Source of the DNA: Hellea sp.
GTDB taxonomy: Bacteria > Pseudomonadota > Alphaproteobacteria > Caulobacterales > Maricaulaceae
Length of the DNA: 64,000 nucleotides
Assembly: GCA_029250925.1 (NCBI GenBank)
Contig: JAQXEH010000046.1
Span: forward strand, 1 to 64,000
Direction of reading: 5' to 3'
Position numbers and translations under genes: made by a program. This document shows, piece after piece, positions 17,603-27,228 of the stretch. Position 1 is the stretch's first letter; each line of letters begins with the position of its first letter. The notes beneath the pieces were generated by a model. It saw only the letters and a program-made list of their open reading frames with translations, was not told the DNA's origin and searched no databases.

Positions 17603-18526
17603 ATGGGTAATTTTATGAAAACGTGGGCCGGAGAATGCTCAGCATGGGAGTGTGATGGACTAGGTCATCTCAATATGCGTCATTATATGACGAAAACACA
17701 ACAAGCTCGGCAAATGTTTTTTATTCATAACGGACTACACGGTGTCTTCAAAAAAAATGCCCTAAAGACTTTAATTGTGAAAAAATTCCATATAAAGTAC
17801 TTAAGCGAAGCTAGGCCAGACAACCCTTTATATATCGAGACTGGGTATTTAGAAATCTCAGAAAAAACAGCAATAATTTGCCATATGATGTATCACAGGG
17901 ATGGTAAAATTGCCGCCACTGTAGTAGAATACCTTGAATATATTTATTCAGAAACTGAAAAAGCAACTATTTGGCCTGTTGAGTTTATTGAGTCCGTCAA
18001 ACAGTTTAAGGTAGTTCAACCAGAAATATCTAAACTACGGAATATAAAATATAAGACAAAATCGTGGAATCCACATGAAAATGAAATTTTGAAATTATCT
18101 ACAAAACAAATAGGGTCTGGGGTCTTCCAACCCCATGAAGTAGGTATATGCGGAAAAGTAACGCCGCAGGCTTTAATGGGGAGAACAACAGAAACGCTAG
18201 CGCATATGGTTGACGGCTATCCTGAATTTAAAGATTCTTCATTTAATGACGGGTCTAATTCAGGTGCTTTATTAGAAGCACAAGTTTTTTTACATAAAAG
18301 TCAAGTTGCAGGGGATGCCTACCGGTTTTACTCTGGGTTATTGGAGGGTAATAAGTATACGCGCAAATTAGTTCACCATGTTTTTAATTCTGTGACTGGA
18401 GAGTGTATTTTCTCTATGATTGGCGCAGGGTGTCTTTTTAATTTAAAAACCCGTAAATTAATAAAAGCAAATGATGATCAAGTTGCAGAATTGCAGAATA
18501 ATATAGTTCTTGGGTTAAAAGTTTAA
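17603..18526 (+). CDS. Double-hotdog acyl-CoA thioesterase-like protein
   Basis: The 307-residue protein appears to hold two hotdog domains in tandem. The first has CDGLGHLNMRHYMTKTQQAR (residues about 15-34), typical of 4-hydroxybenzoyl-CoA thioesterase-type enzymes, then KFHIKYLSEARP. The second is less clear, with GKVTPQALMGRTTE and a repeat strand pattern. It would hydrolyse a thioester to free acid and CoA (or ACP); the substrate cannot be read. It converges with the alpha/beta-hydrolase gene and overlaps it by 12 bases at the stops, with no terminator between them. Confidence 0.72.
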   Translation: MGNFMKTWAGECSAWECDGLGHLNMRHYMTKTQQARQMFFIHNGLHGVFKKNALKTLIVKKFHIKYLSEARPDNPLYIETGYLEISEKTAIICHMMYHRDGKIAATVVEYLEYIYSETEKATIWPVEFIESVKQFKVVQPEISKLRNIKYKTKSWNPHENEILKLSTKQIGSGVFQPHEVGICGKVTPQALMGRTTETLAHMVDGYPEFKDSSFNDGSNSGALLEAQVFLHKSQVAGDAYRFYSGLLEGNKYTRKLVHHVFNSVTGECIFSMIGAGCLFNLKTRKLIKANDDQVAELQNNIVLGLKV

Positions 18527-19411
18527 GGCTGCCCTACTTAATGCTTTGCGCAAATTTTCAATTGCGAATTCTGGCTTATTAATGGGAAACATATGATCTA
18601 AATTTAAATCAAAAGACACACTGGACTGGCCTAATTCTTGCTTAAACGCGTGTCTACCAGATTTAAAACTAACAGAGCCTCCTTTTCCGGCAAATATAAT
18701 GTTAGAATTACTTTTTGGTAAATACTTTATAGATTTAAAAACATTGTGGGCTTGCGCAACAAATATTGCCTGCTCTGTAAGTGGTTCGCACGATAGCTTA
18801 AATCCCTTTCCATTAGGTATCAAGCCTCCAGTGAGGTAGTCTGATAACGCGTCATCTGAAAAATTTCTAAACGCACCCCTCTCTTTATACCTATTATAAG
18901 CCGTCTCAAAACTATCGAACTCAAACTTTCGTCGTCCAGCATGCCTCGCTATTGCAAGCTTCTGCTTGGTTATGTCTCTGAACCACGAAAAATGACTGAG
19001 ATACCTTATTGGCCAACGCAATAAAACAGGGTCAAAGCCAACAAATCCGCTAACCTTATTTTTTATTTCAGGCATGGCGAGTATACCTGTGACTGCTCCA
19101 TAACTATGACCCGCAAGTATTACTGGGCTCTTTATATAGCGATCAAAAAATTCGACTACATCGTCACGAAAAATATTCCAATTTTTTAACGTATCTATAT
19201 TTATGGGTAGATTGCTCATACCATGACCTCGCATATCAAGCGCAACTGCATGAAACCCTAAGGGCGTGAGTATTGATTTATAGCTATAAGCATTAAAACC
19301 ATTAGCGTTAAGCATAACTAATTTAATAGGGTTTGAAACAAAGCCGAAGTGAACAGCTGACATTTCACCATCCCGTAATAAATATTTTTTACGTTGTGGG
19401 TCTGGTTGCAA
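18515..19411 (-). CDS. Alpha/beta-hydrolase fold protein
   Basis: The 298-residue hydrolase has the nucleophile elbow GHSYG near residue 97, an oxyanion segment LNANGFNAYSY, ALDMRGHGMS, and a C-terminal histidine in LDHMFPI that completes the triad. It is the last gene of the seven-gene beta-oxidation operon, 12 bases after the crotonase gene, so it likely acts on an ester or thioester of that pathway. Exact substrate unknown. Its end overlaps the convergent thioesterase gene. Confidence 0.8.
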   Translation of the reverse strand: MQPDPQRKKYLLRDGEMSAVHFGFVSNPIKLVMLNANGFNAYSYKSILTPLGFHAVALDMRGHGMSNLPINIDTLKNWNIFRDDVVEFFDRYIKSPVILAGHSYGAVTGILAMPEIKNKVSGFVGFDPVLLRWPIRYLSHFSWFRDITKQKLAIARHAGRRKFEFDSFETAYNRYKERGAFRNFSDDALSDYLTGGLIPNGKGFKLSCEPLTEQAIFVAQAHNVFKSIKYLPKSNSNIIFAGKGGSVSFKSGRHAFKQELGQSSVSFDLNLDHMFPINKPEFAIENLRKALSRAALNF

Positions 19412-19423
19412 AATCCAACTACC

Positions 19424-20122
19424 TTACATTGCGTGAACTTTTTCAGGGTCAAGGTCATCTAAAATTGCTTTATCAAGAATTTTAAATATCTCTTTACGAC
19501 TACGAAGCTTAGTCTCACGAAATGCTTTAGTATTTACTTGGCTAAACAATTTAGCCGCCATAGGGATTGAAGACTCCCATTCGTCAGCAGAAACAACTTT
19601 ATCAAAAAACCCTGCATCGACAGAGGCTCTAGGACCAAAAATTTCACCATTTATTACGCAGCGATTAAAGTAAGACTTTGACAAGTGATACCTTCCCATC
19701 TCAATGCCAAAATTATGCATTGTCATGCCGATGAGTGTTTCATTAAGGCCTACCTTGTAACCTCCATCCTTTATCATTGAATAATCGCATGCAAGGGCAA
19801 GAAAAGCCCCCATCGCGATTGTATGTCCGGAAGCTGCCATTATAACTGGCCGTGGAAATGACATTATCCTTCGCGCAAACTTAGAGCCCTTAGATGTTAG
19901 CTCTAAAGCATCCTGAGGCCCATCACCCATTTCTTTTAAATCAAAGCCACCAGACATTATTCCTTCTCGTCCAGTTATAATTGCAATGGCGTCTTCCGCC
20001 TCAGCTTTATCCATTGCAGAGTTTAAATCTGCCCACACTAAAGAGCCTAAGGCATTAGCCTTACCATCATCAATAGTAATTATTGCAATGCCTTGTTTTA
20101 TATTGATCGTAACATTTGACAT
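19424..20122 (-). CDS. Crotonase/enoyl-CoA hydratase family protein
   Basis: The 232-residue protein is short for a crotonase but has the family layout: GKANALG near residue 22, SGGFDLKEMG as the first oxyanion segment, and ASGHTIAMGAFLALACDY as the second. The usual catalytic Glu positions are not obvious, and the family includes hydratases, isomerases and hydrolases, so no reaction is assigned. Sixth gene of the operon, 51 bases after the FadJ-like gene. Confidence 0.82.
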   Translation of the reverse strand: MSNVTINIKQGIAIITIDDGKANALGSLVWADLNSAMDKAEAEDAIAIITGREGIMSGGFDLKEMGDGPQDALELTSKGSKFARRIMSFPRPVIMAASGHTIAMGAFLALACDYSMIKDGGYKVGLNETLIGMTMHNFGIEMGRYHLSKSYFNRCVINGEIFGPRASVDAGFFDKVVSADEWESSIPMAAKLFSQVNTKAFRETKLRSRKEIFKILDKAILDDLDPEKVHAM

Positions 20123-20173
20123 TAATTTTTCCTCTTAATTTTAAGCAAAGTTAGATGAATGTTCATAAATAAA

Positions 20174-22354
20174 TTATCGGCTAAACTTATTGTAGAAAGT
20201 CTCATCTGTTTTTGACATTTCTCGAAGTAGTGGAGGAACCTCATATTGTGGTCCGTATGCTTCAAGTAGCTCATCGGACCTAGCAACAAAAGCTCTAGCA
20301 CCTATAGTGTCTATAAAGCTAATTGCACCACCAGTGAAAGGGGCAAACCCCCAACCAAAAATAGAGCCTAAATCAGCCTCACGTGGGTCGTGAACTATTC
20401 CCTCAGCCATAGTTCTGGCTGCTTCAATCGCTTGGGCATACATCAGTCTATCTTTTACATCCTGTACATCCGGTTGCTGTGGTAAAATACCATCTAGTGC
20501 GAATTGGTCCAATTCAGCCCAAAGGTGCTTTTCACGGCCTTCGTATACATAAAATCCTTTACCATTTTTACGACCAAAACGTTCGGCCTCATACATTGTC
20601 TGCACAATGGCATCGCCTTTTCCTTCAACATATTGACTTCCTAGATCGTGCCGACTTTGCAACATCACTTTATGAGCAAGGTCTATTGCCACTTCATCTT
20701 GCAAGGACAGTGGGCCAACTGGCATGCCCGCCATTTTAGCAGCATTTTCTATTAACGCAGGTTTTATGCCCTCAGACAGCATATTAAACCCTTCCTGTAT
20801 ATATCTCATTACACATCTATTTGCGTAAAAACCTCGAGTATCTTCGACTACAATAGGGACCTTTCTGATTTTAGAGACAAAATCTATTGCCCGAGAGATA
20901 GCATAATCGCTTGTTTTTTTACCTTTAATAATTTCCACAAGCATCATTTTGTGAACAGGGCTGAAAAAGTGAATGCCTATAAAATTATCGGGACGTACCG
21001 ATGCTGTTGCGAGGTCGGTGATAGGAATTGTTGAAGTGTTTGATCCAAATATCGCTGTTTGGTCAATAAATTGTTCAGCCTTTTTTGTAATTTCAGCCTT
21101 TAGCTCTGAGTTTTCAAAAACAGCTTCAACAACTAAATCTACACCAGTAAGCTTAGAGTAATCAGTTGTCGCGCAAATACGGTCTGTTATAATAGCAGCC
21201 TTTTCTTCAGTTGTTTTTTTACGCTTTACCCTTTTTGCCTGTTCATTAATTGCGAACTGCTTCCCTTTATCGGCACTTTCTTGATCACGATCTATCAGAA
21301 CTACCTCAATACCCGCCAGTGCAGATACATAAGCAACCCCAGCGCCCATAAAACCTGCACCTATGACACCTACTTTAGTAATGTCGCCTTTGATTTGCCC
21401 TTTAGGTCTGGCCTCTCCTTTTTCCAAGGCCTGCTTAGAGAGAAATAGTGAACGTACCATATTTCCTGACTCAGGCCTTAACATAAGGTCACAAAAATAA
21501 CGACTTTCTATTCTAAGTGCAGCGTCCATTGGGACAAGAGAGCCCTCATATACTGATGCAATTATATTTCTCATAGCCGGGTAGTTTCCGAAACTCTCTT
21601 TACTAACCATTGCATTAGCACCAGCAAACATTTGATAGCCTTGCGCTGTGTAAGGCGCTCCTCCTGGAAACTTGAATCGATCCATATCCCAAGGTTGTTT
21701 AGCCTTTGGATTCGCTTTAATCCATTTTTTTGCTTCAGTTATCAGTTGGTCGCCGGGTACTGCTGAATGAAAGATACCCATCGCATGAGCTTCAGAAGCT
21801 GATAATTGCTTGCCTTGTAGAAGCACAGCAGACGCCGCCATCAAGCCTACAAGTCGTGGTAATCTCTGAGTTCCGCCTGCTCCAGGAAGTAAGCCTATAA
21901 GTGCCTCAGGTAAACCAACTTTAGCAGTTTTATTATCGGAGGCAATAAAACGGCCAGTACATGCCATAACAAACTCGAAACCACCTCCTAGGGCGAGGCC
22001 ATTTAAAGCAGCTGCCACCGGCTTCCCACAAACCTCTAAGTCACGGAAAAGCTTATTTAACTTATAAACATTCTTGAAGAGTTCTGCTTTAGCTGCCTCA
22101 GGGTCTTTTTTCATTGCTCCGCGTGCACCAGAAAGATTGCCTCCCATCTCCTCAAGATCAGCACCTGCGCAAAAAGCCTTCTTTCCCGAAGTTATAACCG
22201 CACCATTGATACTGTTATCTGATTTGATCATCTCCGTTAATTCTGCAATCTCACTCATTGAGCTAACATTAAGGACATTCATTGAACGCCCCGGCATATC
22301 AAATGTTACAACTAAAATACCGTCTTCATCTTTATCTATACTAAAATTTTTCAT
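20174..22354 (-). CDS. fadJ: FadJ/FadB-like bifunctional enoyl-CoA hydratase/3-hydroxyacyl-CoA dehydrogenase
   Basis: The 726-residue multifunctional enzyme has an N-terminal crotonase half with CAGADLEEMG near residue 62 and ALNGLALGGGFEFVMAC near 113. The Rossmann dehydrogenase half has GVIGAGFMGAGVAY near residue 330, IGIHFFSPVHKMMLVEI with the active-site His, and the tail GWGFAPFTGG. It converts enoyl-CoA to 3-ketoacyl-CoA via the 3-hydroxyacyl form and passes it to the thiolase encoded just upstream. Whether it is closer to FadB or FadJ cannot be read reliably; the symbol marks the family. Confidence 0.93.
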   Translation of the reverse strand: MKNFSIDKDEDGILVVTFDMPGRSMNVLNVSSMSEIAELTEMIKSDNSINGAVITSGKKAFCAGADLEEMGGNLSGARGAMKKDPEAAKAELFKNVYKLNKLFRDLEVCGKPVAAALNGLALGGGFEFVMACTGRFIASDNKTAKVGLPEALIGLLPGAGGTQRLPRLVGLMAASAVLLQGKQLSASEAHAMGIFHSAVPGDQLITEAKKWIKANPKAKQPWDMDRFKFPGGAPYTAQGYQMFAGANAMVSKESFGNYPAMRNIIASVYEGSLVPMDAALRIESRYFCDLMLRPESGNMVRSLFLSKQALEKGEARPKGQIKGDITKVGVIGAGFMGAGVAYVSALAGIEVVLIDRDQESADKGKQFAINEQAKRVKRKKTTEEKAAIITDRICATTDYSKLTGVDLVVEAVFENSELKAEITKKAEQFIDQTAIFGSNTSTIPITDLATASVRPDNFIGIHFFSPVHKMMLVEIIKGKKTSDYAISRAIDFVSKIRKVPIVVEDTRGFYANRCVMRYIQEGFNMLSEGIKPALIENAAKMAGMPVGPLSLQDEVAIDLAHKVMLQSRHDLGSQYVEGKGDAIVQTMYEAERFGRKNGKGFYVYEGREKHLWAELDQFALDGILPQQPDVQDVKDRLMYAQAIEAARTMAEGIVHDPREADLGSIFGWGFAPFTGGAISFIDTIGARAFVARSDELLEAYGPQYEVPPLLREMSKTDETFYNKFSR

Positions 22355-22380
22355 CTTTATCTCTACTCAAATCTGTGAAG

Positions 22381-23592
22381 TTAAATACGCTCTATGATTG
22401 TAGCCGAGCCCATACCGCCGCCCACACATAATGTAATTAATGAAGTCTCTTTGTCAGAACGTTCAAGCTCGTCAACCATTGTTCCCAGTATCATAGCTCC
22501 AGTCGCGCCAAGGGGATGACCCATTGCTATCGAGCCGCCATTTACGTTTATTTTACTGTGATCAATGTTATGAGCTTGCATAAAACGAAGAACTACAGAA
22601 GCAAAAGCTTCATTTAATTCGTATATATCAATATCATTGACTTCCATACCAGCGCGCTTAAGCGCCTTTGCCGCTACAAACTCAGGGCCAGTTAACATTA
22701 TGGTTGGTTCGCTGCCAATTTCAGCAAAGCTTTTAATACGTGCTCTAGCTTTTAAGCCTAGGGCTTCCCCCATCTCCTTTGTTCCAATAAGCACTGCTGC
22801 GGCTCCATCTACAATTCCTGAACTGTTTCCCGCATGGTGAACATGTTTTATGGTCTCCAACTCTGGGTATTTTTGTAAAGCAACAAAATCCATACCTGGC
22901 ATAATTTTACCCATAGCCTCAAATGACGGGTTTAAAGAACCTAGTGACTGCATATTTGTTTCAGGTCGCATGTGTTCATCGTGAGATAACAAAGTGACTC
23001 CTAGCTGGTCTTTGACTGGTACAATTGAATTTTTAAACCGGCCCTCATCCCAAGCTTTTTTTGCTCGCTTTTGGGACTCCACCGCATAAGAGTCGCAATC
23101 ATCACGCGAAAACCCATATTTAGTAGCTATTAAGTCAGCAGATATACCCTGCGGTACTATCTGATGGTCAAAAGCAATCGCAGGGTCTACGCCCATAGCG
23201 CCGCCATCACTGCCCATTGGCACTCTAGACATGTGTTCGACTCCGCCGCCAATTGTCATGTCTGCCATTCCTGCCATAACTTTAGAGGCTGCCATGTTTA
23301 CAGCTTCCAATCCAGAAGCACAGAACCGGTTAACCGTAACTCCTGCGGCTGTTTGATTGTAATTAGCAGTTATTGCAGCTGAACGCGCTATGTCTGCGCC
23401 CTGGCCGGCCACAGGCGATACACAACCCATAATTATATCGTCAACCTTTGAGGTGTCGAGATTGTTGCGAATTTTTATAGCTTCAAGCTGCTGAGTTAAT
23501 AAAGATAAAGCAGTAATCTCGTGCAAACTGCCACTTTTTTTTCCCTTTCCTCGCGGACTTCTCACTGCGTCAAATATATATGCATCTACCAT
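22381..23592 (-). CDS. fadA: Acetyl-CoA C-acyltransferase (3-ketoacyl-CoA thiolase)
   Basis: The 403-residue thiolase has the acyl-enzyme Cys in [12 protein letters not shown] near residue 90, the His of [16 protein letters not shown] and the second Cys in TLCVGGGMG. It cleaves 3-ketoacyl-CoA to acetyl-CoA and a shortened acyl-CoA in beta-oxidation. An AGGAGA site precedes the ATG. It lies 26 bases before the FadJ-like gene, the usual beta-subunit partner of a trifunctional complex. A biosynthetic acetoacetyl-CoA thiolase is less likely in this setting. Confidence 0.93.
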   Translation of the reverse strand: MVDAYIFDAVRSPRGKGKKSGSLHEITALSLLTQQLEAIKIRNNLDTSKVDDIIMGCVSPVAGQGADIARSAAITANYNQTAAGVTVNRFCASGLEAVNMAASKVMAGMADMTIGGGVEHMSRVPMGSDGGAMGVDPAIAFDHQIVPQGISADLIATKYGFSRDDCDSYAVESQKRAKKAWDEGRFKNSIVPVKDQLGVTLLSHDEHMRPETNMQSLGSLNPSFEAMGKIMPGMDFVALQKYPELETIKHVHHAGNSSGIVDGAAAVLIGTKEMGEALGLKARARIKSFAEIGSEPTIMLTGPEFVAAKALKRAGMEVNDIDIYELNEAFASVVLRFMQAHNIDHSKINVNGGSIAMGHPLGATGAMILGTMVDELERSDKETSLITLCVGGGMGSATIIERI

Positions 23593-23634
23593 GGTGGTCT
23601 CCTAAATATCTTACTAATTATTATTTGAGCCTTA

Positions 23635-24792
23635 TCAAAGGCTTCGAGCAATTACCATTTTCATGATTTCATTTGTACCGCCATAAATTCTCTGAACACG
23701 ACTATCCCTATACATACGACCTATCCGGTATTCATTCATAAAGCCGTAGCCGCCATGAAGCTGTAGACAACGATCAATCACCTCACACTCCTTGTCTGTT
23801 ACCCAGTATTTTGCCATGGAAGCAGTGACTGTATCAAGTTCGCCCCGCAGGTGCTTAGCAGCGCAGTCATAAACAAACGTTTTAGCTATCTGTACTATAG
23901 TTTTACATTCAGCCAACTCAAATTGTGTGTTCTGAAAAGATATAACCTGCTTACCAAAAGCTTTGCGTTGTTTAACATATTCTACCGTCATTTCCAATGC
24001 AGCTTCCATTTGCGCAACGCCTTGAATAGCAATATTTAGCCTCTCTTGAGGCAGCTCTTTCATTAATTGAATAAATCCGTGCCCTGTTTCTGAACCTAGC
24101 AAACTATCAGCAGGAACTTTCATGTCATCAAAAAAGAGTTCTGCGGTATCTTGGGCATCCATACCTACTTTGTCTAATATACGCCCCCTCCGGAAGCCTT
24201 CCAGATCATCAGTTTCAATCACAAATAGGGATTTAGAAAACTTACCTTCCCCCCCAGTATCGGCTACAACAACAATCAGATTAGCAGTGCCGCCATTGGT
24301 GATGAATGTTTTAGAGCCGTTTATGACCCACCCATTTCCATCTTTTTTAGCATTAGTTTTAACATTTTGGAGGTCAGACCCAGTACCAGGTTCAGACATT
24401 GCGATAGCGCCCACAAGTTCACCTGTTGCCATCTTTGGTAACCATTTTTGCTTTTGCTCTTCTGTACCATAGTGAAGGATGTAGGGTGCAACTATGGCAT
24501 TATGCAAAGAAAGACCAAAACCATCAACGTTTGCCTTGATCAACTCTTCTTGAATGATCATCTCGTGGCGGTAATCTCCTCCACCACCGCCATACTCCTC
24601 GGGAATAGCGCAATTCAGAAGTCCCATGTCACCTGCCATATTCCAGTACTTGCGATCTACTTTTTTGTTCTTCCTAAACTCTTCAGAATGAGGTGCCATT
24701 TCTTTGGCATAAAACTTATGAACAGCATCCCTGAACATATTGATGTCTTCTTCAGCATACCAATCAGGGTTTTTAAAATCTAATACAGACAT
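23635..24792 (-). CDS. Acyl-CoA dehydrogenase (about 380-residue class)
   Basis: The 385-residue FAD enzyme has AMSEPGTGSDLQ near residue 133, GSKTFITNGG, QRLNIAIQGVAQ and the C-terminal signature with catalytic Glu in YGGTNEIMKMVIARSL. It makes the first double bond in acyl-CoA and passes electrons to ETF. Chain-length preference cannot be read; the family includes short/medium-chain and branched-chain types. It sits between the long dehydrogenase and the thiolase, second enzyme of the operon. Confidence 0.93.
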   Translation of the reverse strand: MSVLDFKNPDWYAEEDINMFRDAVHKFYAKEMAPHSEEFRKNKKVDRKYWNMAGDMGLLNCAIPEEYGGGGGDYRHEMIIQEELIKANVDGFGLSLHNAIVAPYILHYGTEEQKQKWLPKMATGELVGAIAMSEPGTGSDLQNVKTNAKKDGNGWVINGSKTFITNGGTANLIVVVADTGGEGKFSKSLFVIETDDLEGFRRGRILDKVGMDAQDTAELFFDDMKVPADSLLGSETGHGFIQLMKELPQERLNIAIQGVAQMEAALEMTVEYVKQRKAFGKQVISFQNTQFELAECKTIVQIAKTFVYDCAAKHLRGELDTVTASMAKYWVTDKECEVIDRCLQLHGGYGFMNEYRIGRMYRDSRVQRIYGGTNEIMKMVIARSL

Positions 24793-24805
24793 AATTTTCC
24801 TTTCT

Positions 24806-26596
24806 TTAAAATGCGCTCGCTTTAAGTGCCATTATCGGCTCGGCGCCTGTTTTTATTTTTGCAAAGTGGGCATCCAGCATTGGCAGCATCCGCAAAACAA
24901 AATACCGGCCGGTGATTATCTTATTAGAATAAAACTCATCATTTGAACCACCATCAATTTTTGATTGCGCCACAACCGCCATCTTAGCCCACATGTAAGC
25001 AAGTGTAGTAAGGCCCATCATGTGCATATAATCAACAGAACCAGAACCAGCATTATCAGGGTTTTGCATTCCATTTTGCATTAACCACATGGTAGCGTTT
25101 GAAAGACTGTCTTTTGCTTTCTTTAGCCCCTCCATGAATTCTGATAAGGTCTCGTTCTCAGAATTCTCACTCAGGAAATCATCCATTTCAGCGTTTAAAG
25201 TCATTAGTGCTCTACCGCCATTTTTTGCCAGTTTACGTCCCACTAAATCTAATGCTTGAATACCATTTGCCCCTTCATAAATAAGAGTAATTCTGGTGTC
25301 CCTAACGAATTGGCTCATCCCCCATTCTTCAATAAAGCCATGCCCCCCAAATATTTGCTGGCAATCAATGGTAGTAGCTAAAGCTTTATCCGTTAAGTAA
25401 CCTTTAATCACAGGAGTAAGAAGACCTAGATAATCATCAGCCTTTTCTCTAAATTTTTCATCCGGATGAACAGTTTCTAAGTCTTCCATCAAGGCAGACC
25501 AGTAAATCAGTGCTCTTGCGCCTTCGTTAAAAGCCTTTGTTTCCATCAACATTCTTCGGACATCAGGATGAACTATTATTGGATCTGCTGGTCCATTCGT
25601 ATTTTTTGGGCCTGTTAACGATCGTCCCTGCGTCCTATCTTGGGCATAGGCCACTGCATTTTGATAAGCGACATCCGATTGAGCAAGCCCTTGCATTCCT
25701 ACATCAAGCCGAGCGCGATTCATCATCACAAACATAACACGTAGGCCCTTGTCTGCCTCTCCCACAAGATAGCCATCCGCTTCATCGTAATTCATGACGC
25801 AAGTAGCATTTCCATTGATACCCATTTTGTGCTCAATAGCACCGCATGAAACTGTATTTTTAGCTCCCACCTCACCCTTTTCATCTAACTTAAATTTTGG
25901 AACTATAAATAGAGAGATACCCTTTACACCCTCTGGAGCACCCTCAATACGGGCTAAGCAAAGATGAATAATATTTTCGGACATGTCGTGTTCACCCGCT
26001 GAAATAAATATTTTTTGGCCTGTTATTTTATAAGATCCGTCTGATTGTGGTACTGCTTTAGTTTTTAACAATCCAAGGTCAGTTCCACAATGGGGTTCGG
26101 TCAGATTCATTGTGCCAGTCCACTGACCAGAAACCATTTTGGGAAGGAAAGTCTTCTTTTGTTCTTCCGTACCTCCAATTTCAATTGCTTTTGCCGCTCC
26201 ATTTGTTAGCCCTGGGTACATGGAGAAAGCTGTATTTGCTGCAGATTGCATTTCTCCAGCTGCTATGCTCCAAATTCCTGGCATGCCCATGCCGCCATAC
26301 TCAGGGTTAGCTGACAGGCCCAGCATCCCGTTTTCTACCATTTGAGCATATGCCTCTTTAAAACCTGTAGGCGTTGTTACAGAACCATCGCTATGGCGCG
26401 TGCAGCCCTCTTTATCACCAATTACATTTAGAGGAGTTAGTATCTCTGAGGAAAACTTAGCCCCATGATCAATAATTGCGTCTAAGGTTTCTGTATCGGC
26501 TTCAGAGAATTTTTCATATTTTGTTAGATCACCAATATTCAACATTTCTTGCATTATAAATTTCATGTCACGGACGGGCGCATTATATGTAGGCAT
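24806..26596 (-). CDS. Long acyl-CoA dehydrogenase, DmdC-like class (596 residues)
   Basis: The protein starts with an N-terminal extension (PVRDMKFIMQEML), then the FAD dehydrogenase core with MNLTEPHCGTDL near residue 168, GQKIFISAGEHD, RLDVGMQGLAQ and the Glu of YEGANGIQALDL. A C-terminal extension of about 150 residues follows. This architecture is shared by DmdC (methylthiopropionyl-CoA dehydrogenase of the DMSP demethylation path) and by general fatty acyl-CoA dehydrogenases. No dmdA, dmdB or dmdD neighbours exist, so a general beta-oxidation role is equally possible. It directly follows the merR gene with no spacing. Confidence 0.88.
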   Translation of the reverse strand: MPTYNAPVRDMKFIMQEMLNIGDLTKYEKFSEADTETLDAIIDHGAKFSSEILTPLNVIGDKEGCTRHSDGSVTTPTGFKEAYAQMVENGMLGLSANPEYGGMGMPGIWSIAAGEMQSAANTAFSMYPGLTNGAAKAIEIGGTEEQKKTFLPKMVSGQWTGTMNLTEPHCGTDLGLLKTKAVPQSDGSYKITGQKIFISAGEHDMSENIIHLCLARIEGAPEGVKGISLFIVPKFKLDEKGEVGAKNTVSCGAIEHKMGINGNATCVMNYDEADGYLVGEADKGLRVMFVMMNRARLDVGMQGLAQSDVAYQNAVAYAQDRTQGRSLTGPKNTNGPADPIIVHPDVRRMLMETKAFNEGARALIYWSALMEDLETVHPDEKFREKADDYLGLLTPVIKGYLTDKALATTIDCQQIFGGHGFIEEWGMSQFVRDTRITLIYEGANGIQALDLVGRKLAKNGGRALMTLNAEMDDFLSENSENETLSEFMEGLKKAKDSLSNATMWLMQNGMQNPDNAGSGSVDYMHMMGLTTLAYMWAKMAVVAQSKIDGGSNDEFYSNKIITGRYFVLRMLPMLDAHFAKIKTGAEPIMALKASAF

Positions 26597-27103
26597 CTAT
26601 ATTTCCTTTTGATTTCTATTCTCAACCGAATAATCATCGGTCATAGTTTCTTTAAATCTAGCCTCATATGCTGCAGCGAGATCAAAAACCCCATTGCTAT
26701 CATATGAACTTTCAATATTTTTTGTAATGACTAAACAAATGTCTTTTAAGTCGTTTGTTATGACATCAATGTCTTTTCTCCGGCGCTTTAATGAACTTAT
26801 TGCTTTTTCAAAACTATTTTTCCGTTTTAGTAGTTCAGAACGGCCTGTAACTTCGCCATCGGTTACATCGAGAACTTCTTTGATATCGTCTAATCTGAAA
26901 CCGATCCTTTTAGCTCGCATTATTCTCTCAAACCTAACGTAATCTTCATGGTTAAATGTCCTGGCACCTGAATTTCTCGAGGGCTTTAAGAGCCCTTTAT
27001 CTTCATAAAAACGTATTGTTCGTGGTGTTACGTTAAAGTTTTCAGCAAACTCTCGAATACCCCACCGATAGTTTTGAGTGTTATTTTCAGAATGATTACT
27101 CAT
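26597..27103 (-). CDS. MerR-family regulator of the beta-oxidation operon
   Basis: The 168-residue protein has an N-terminal winged helix (GIREFAENFNVTPRTIRFYEDKGLL, about residues 15-40, and GARTFNHEDYVRFERIMRAKRIGF) and a coiled-coil dimerisation helix (about 85-120). There are no Cys ligands for metals. It resembles the LiuR/acyl-CoA-utilisation MerR regulators of other proteobacteria, which control branched-chain amino acid and fatty acid degradation. It is the first gene of the operon and lies next to a palindromic site, so autoregulation is likely. It overlaps no gene and no clear ribosome-binding site is seen. Confidence 0.85.
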   Translation of the reverse strand: MSNHSENNTQNYRWGIREFAENFNVTPRTIRFYEDKGLLKPSRNSGARTFNHEDYVRFERIMRAKRIGFRLDDIKEVLDVTDGEVTGRSELLKRKNSFEKAISSLKRRRKDIDVITNDLKDICLVITKNIESSYDSNGVFDLAAAYEARFKETMTDDYSVENRNQKEI

Positions 27104-27116
27104 AGGAGCGACTTAA

Positions 27117-27138
27117 TTAACGTTAACGTTAACGTCAA
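27117..27138. promoter_or_regulatory. Palindromic operator upstream of the MerR gene
   Basis: TTAACGTTAACGTTAA at 27117-27132 is a perfect 16-base palindrome and continues as AACGTCAA to 27138, giving three overlapping ACGT cores. It starts 14 bases before the merR start on the minus strand, and the end of the site reads TTGACG on that strand, a possible -35 box. MerR-family LiuR-type sites have similar ACGT symmetry; binding here is inferred. Confidence 0.6.
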
Positions 27139-27228
27139 GTAAATAATAAAGCTCATTACGGTGGCTTATCAAAAATATTTAATACCATAGAAACTTGTTT
27201 GCAGAGCAGTTTCTGGTAAAGTTGTATA

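Noticed and set aside
24806-26596. Proof of DMSP demethylation from the DmdC-like dehydrogenase
   Set aside because: No dmdA, dmdB or dmdD in the window, and the same 600-residue class serves ordinary fatty acid oxidation.
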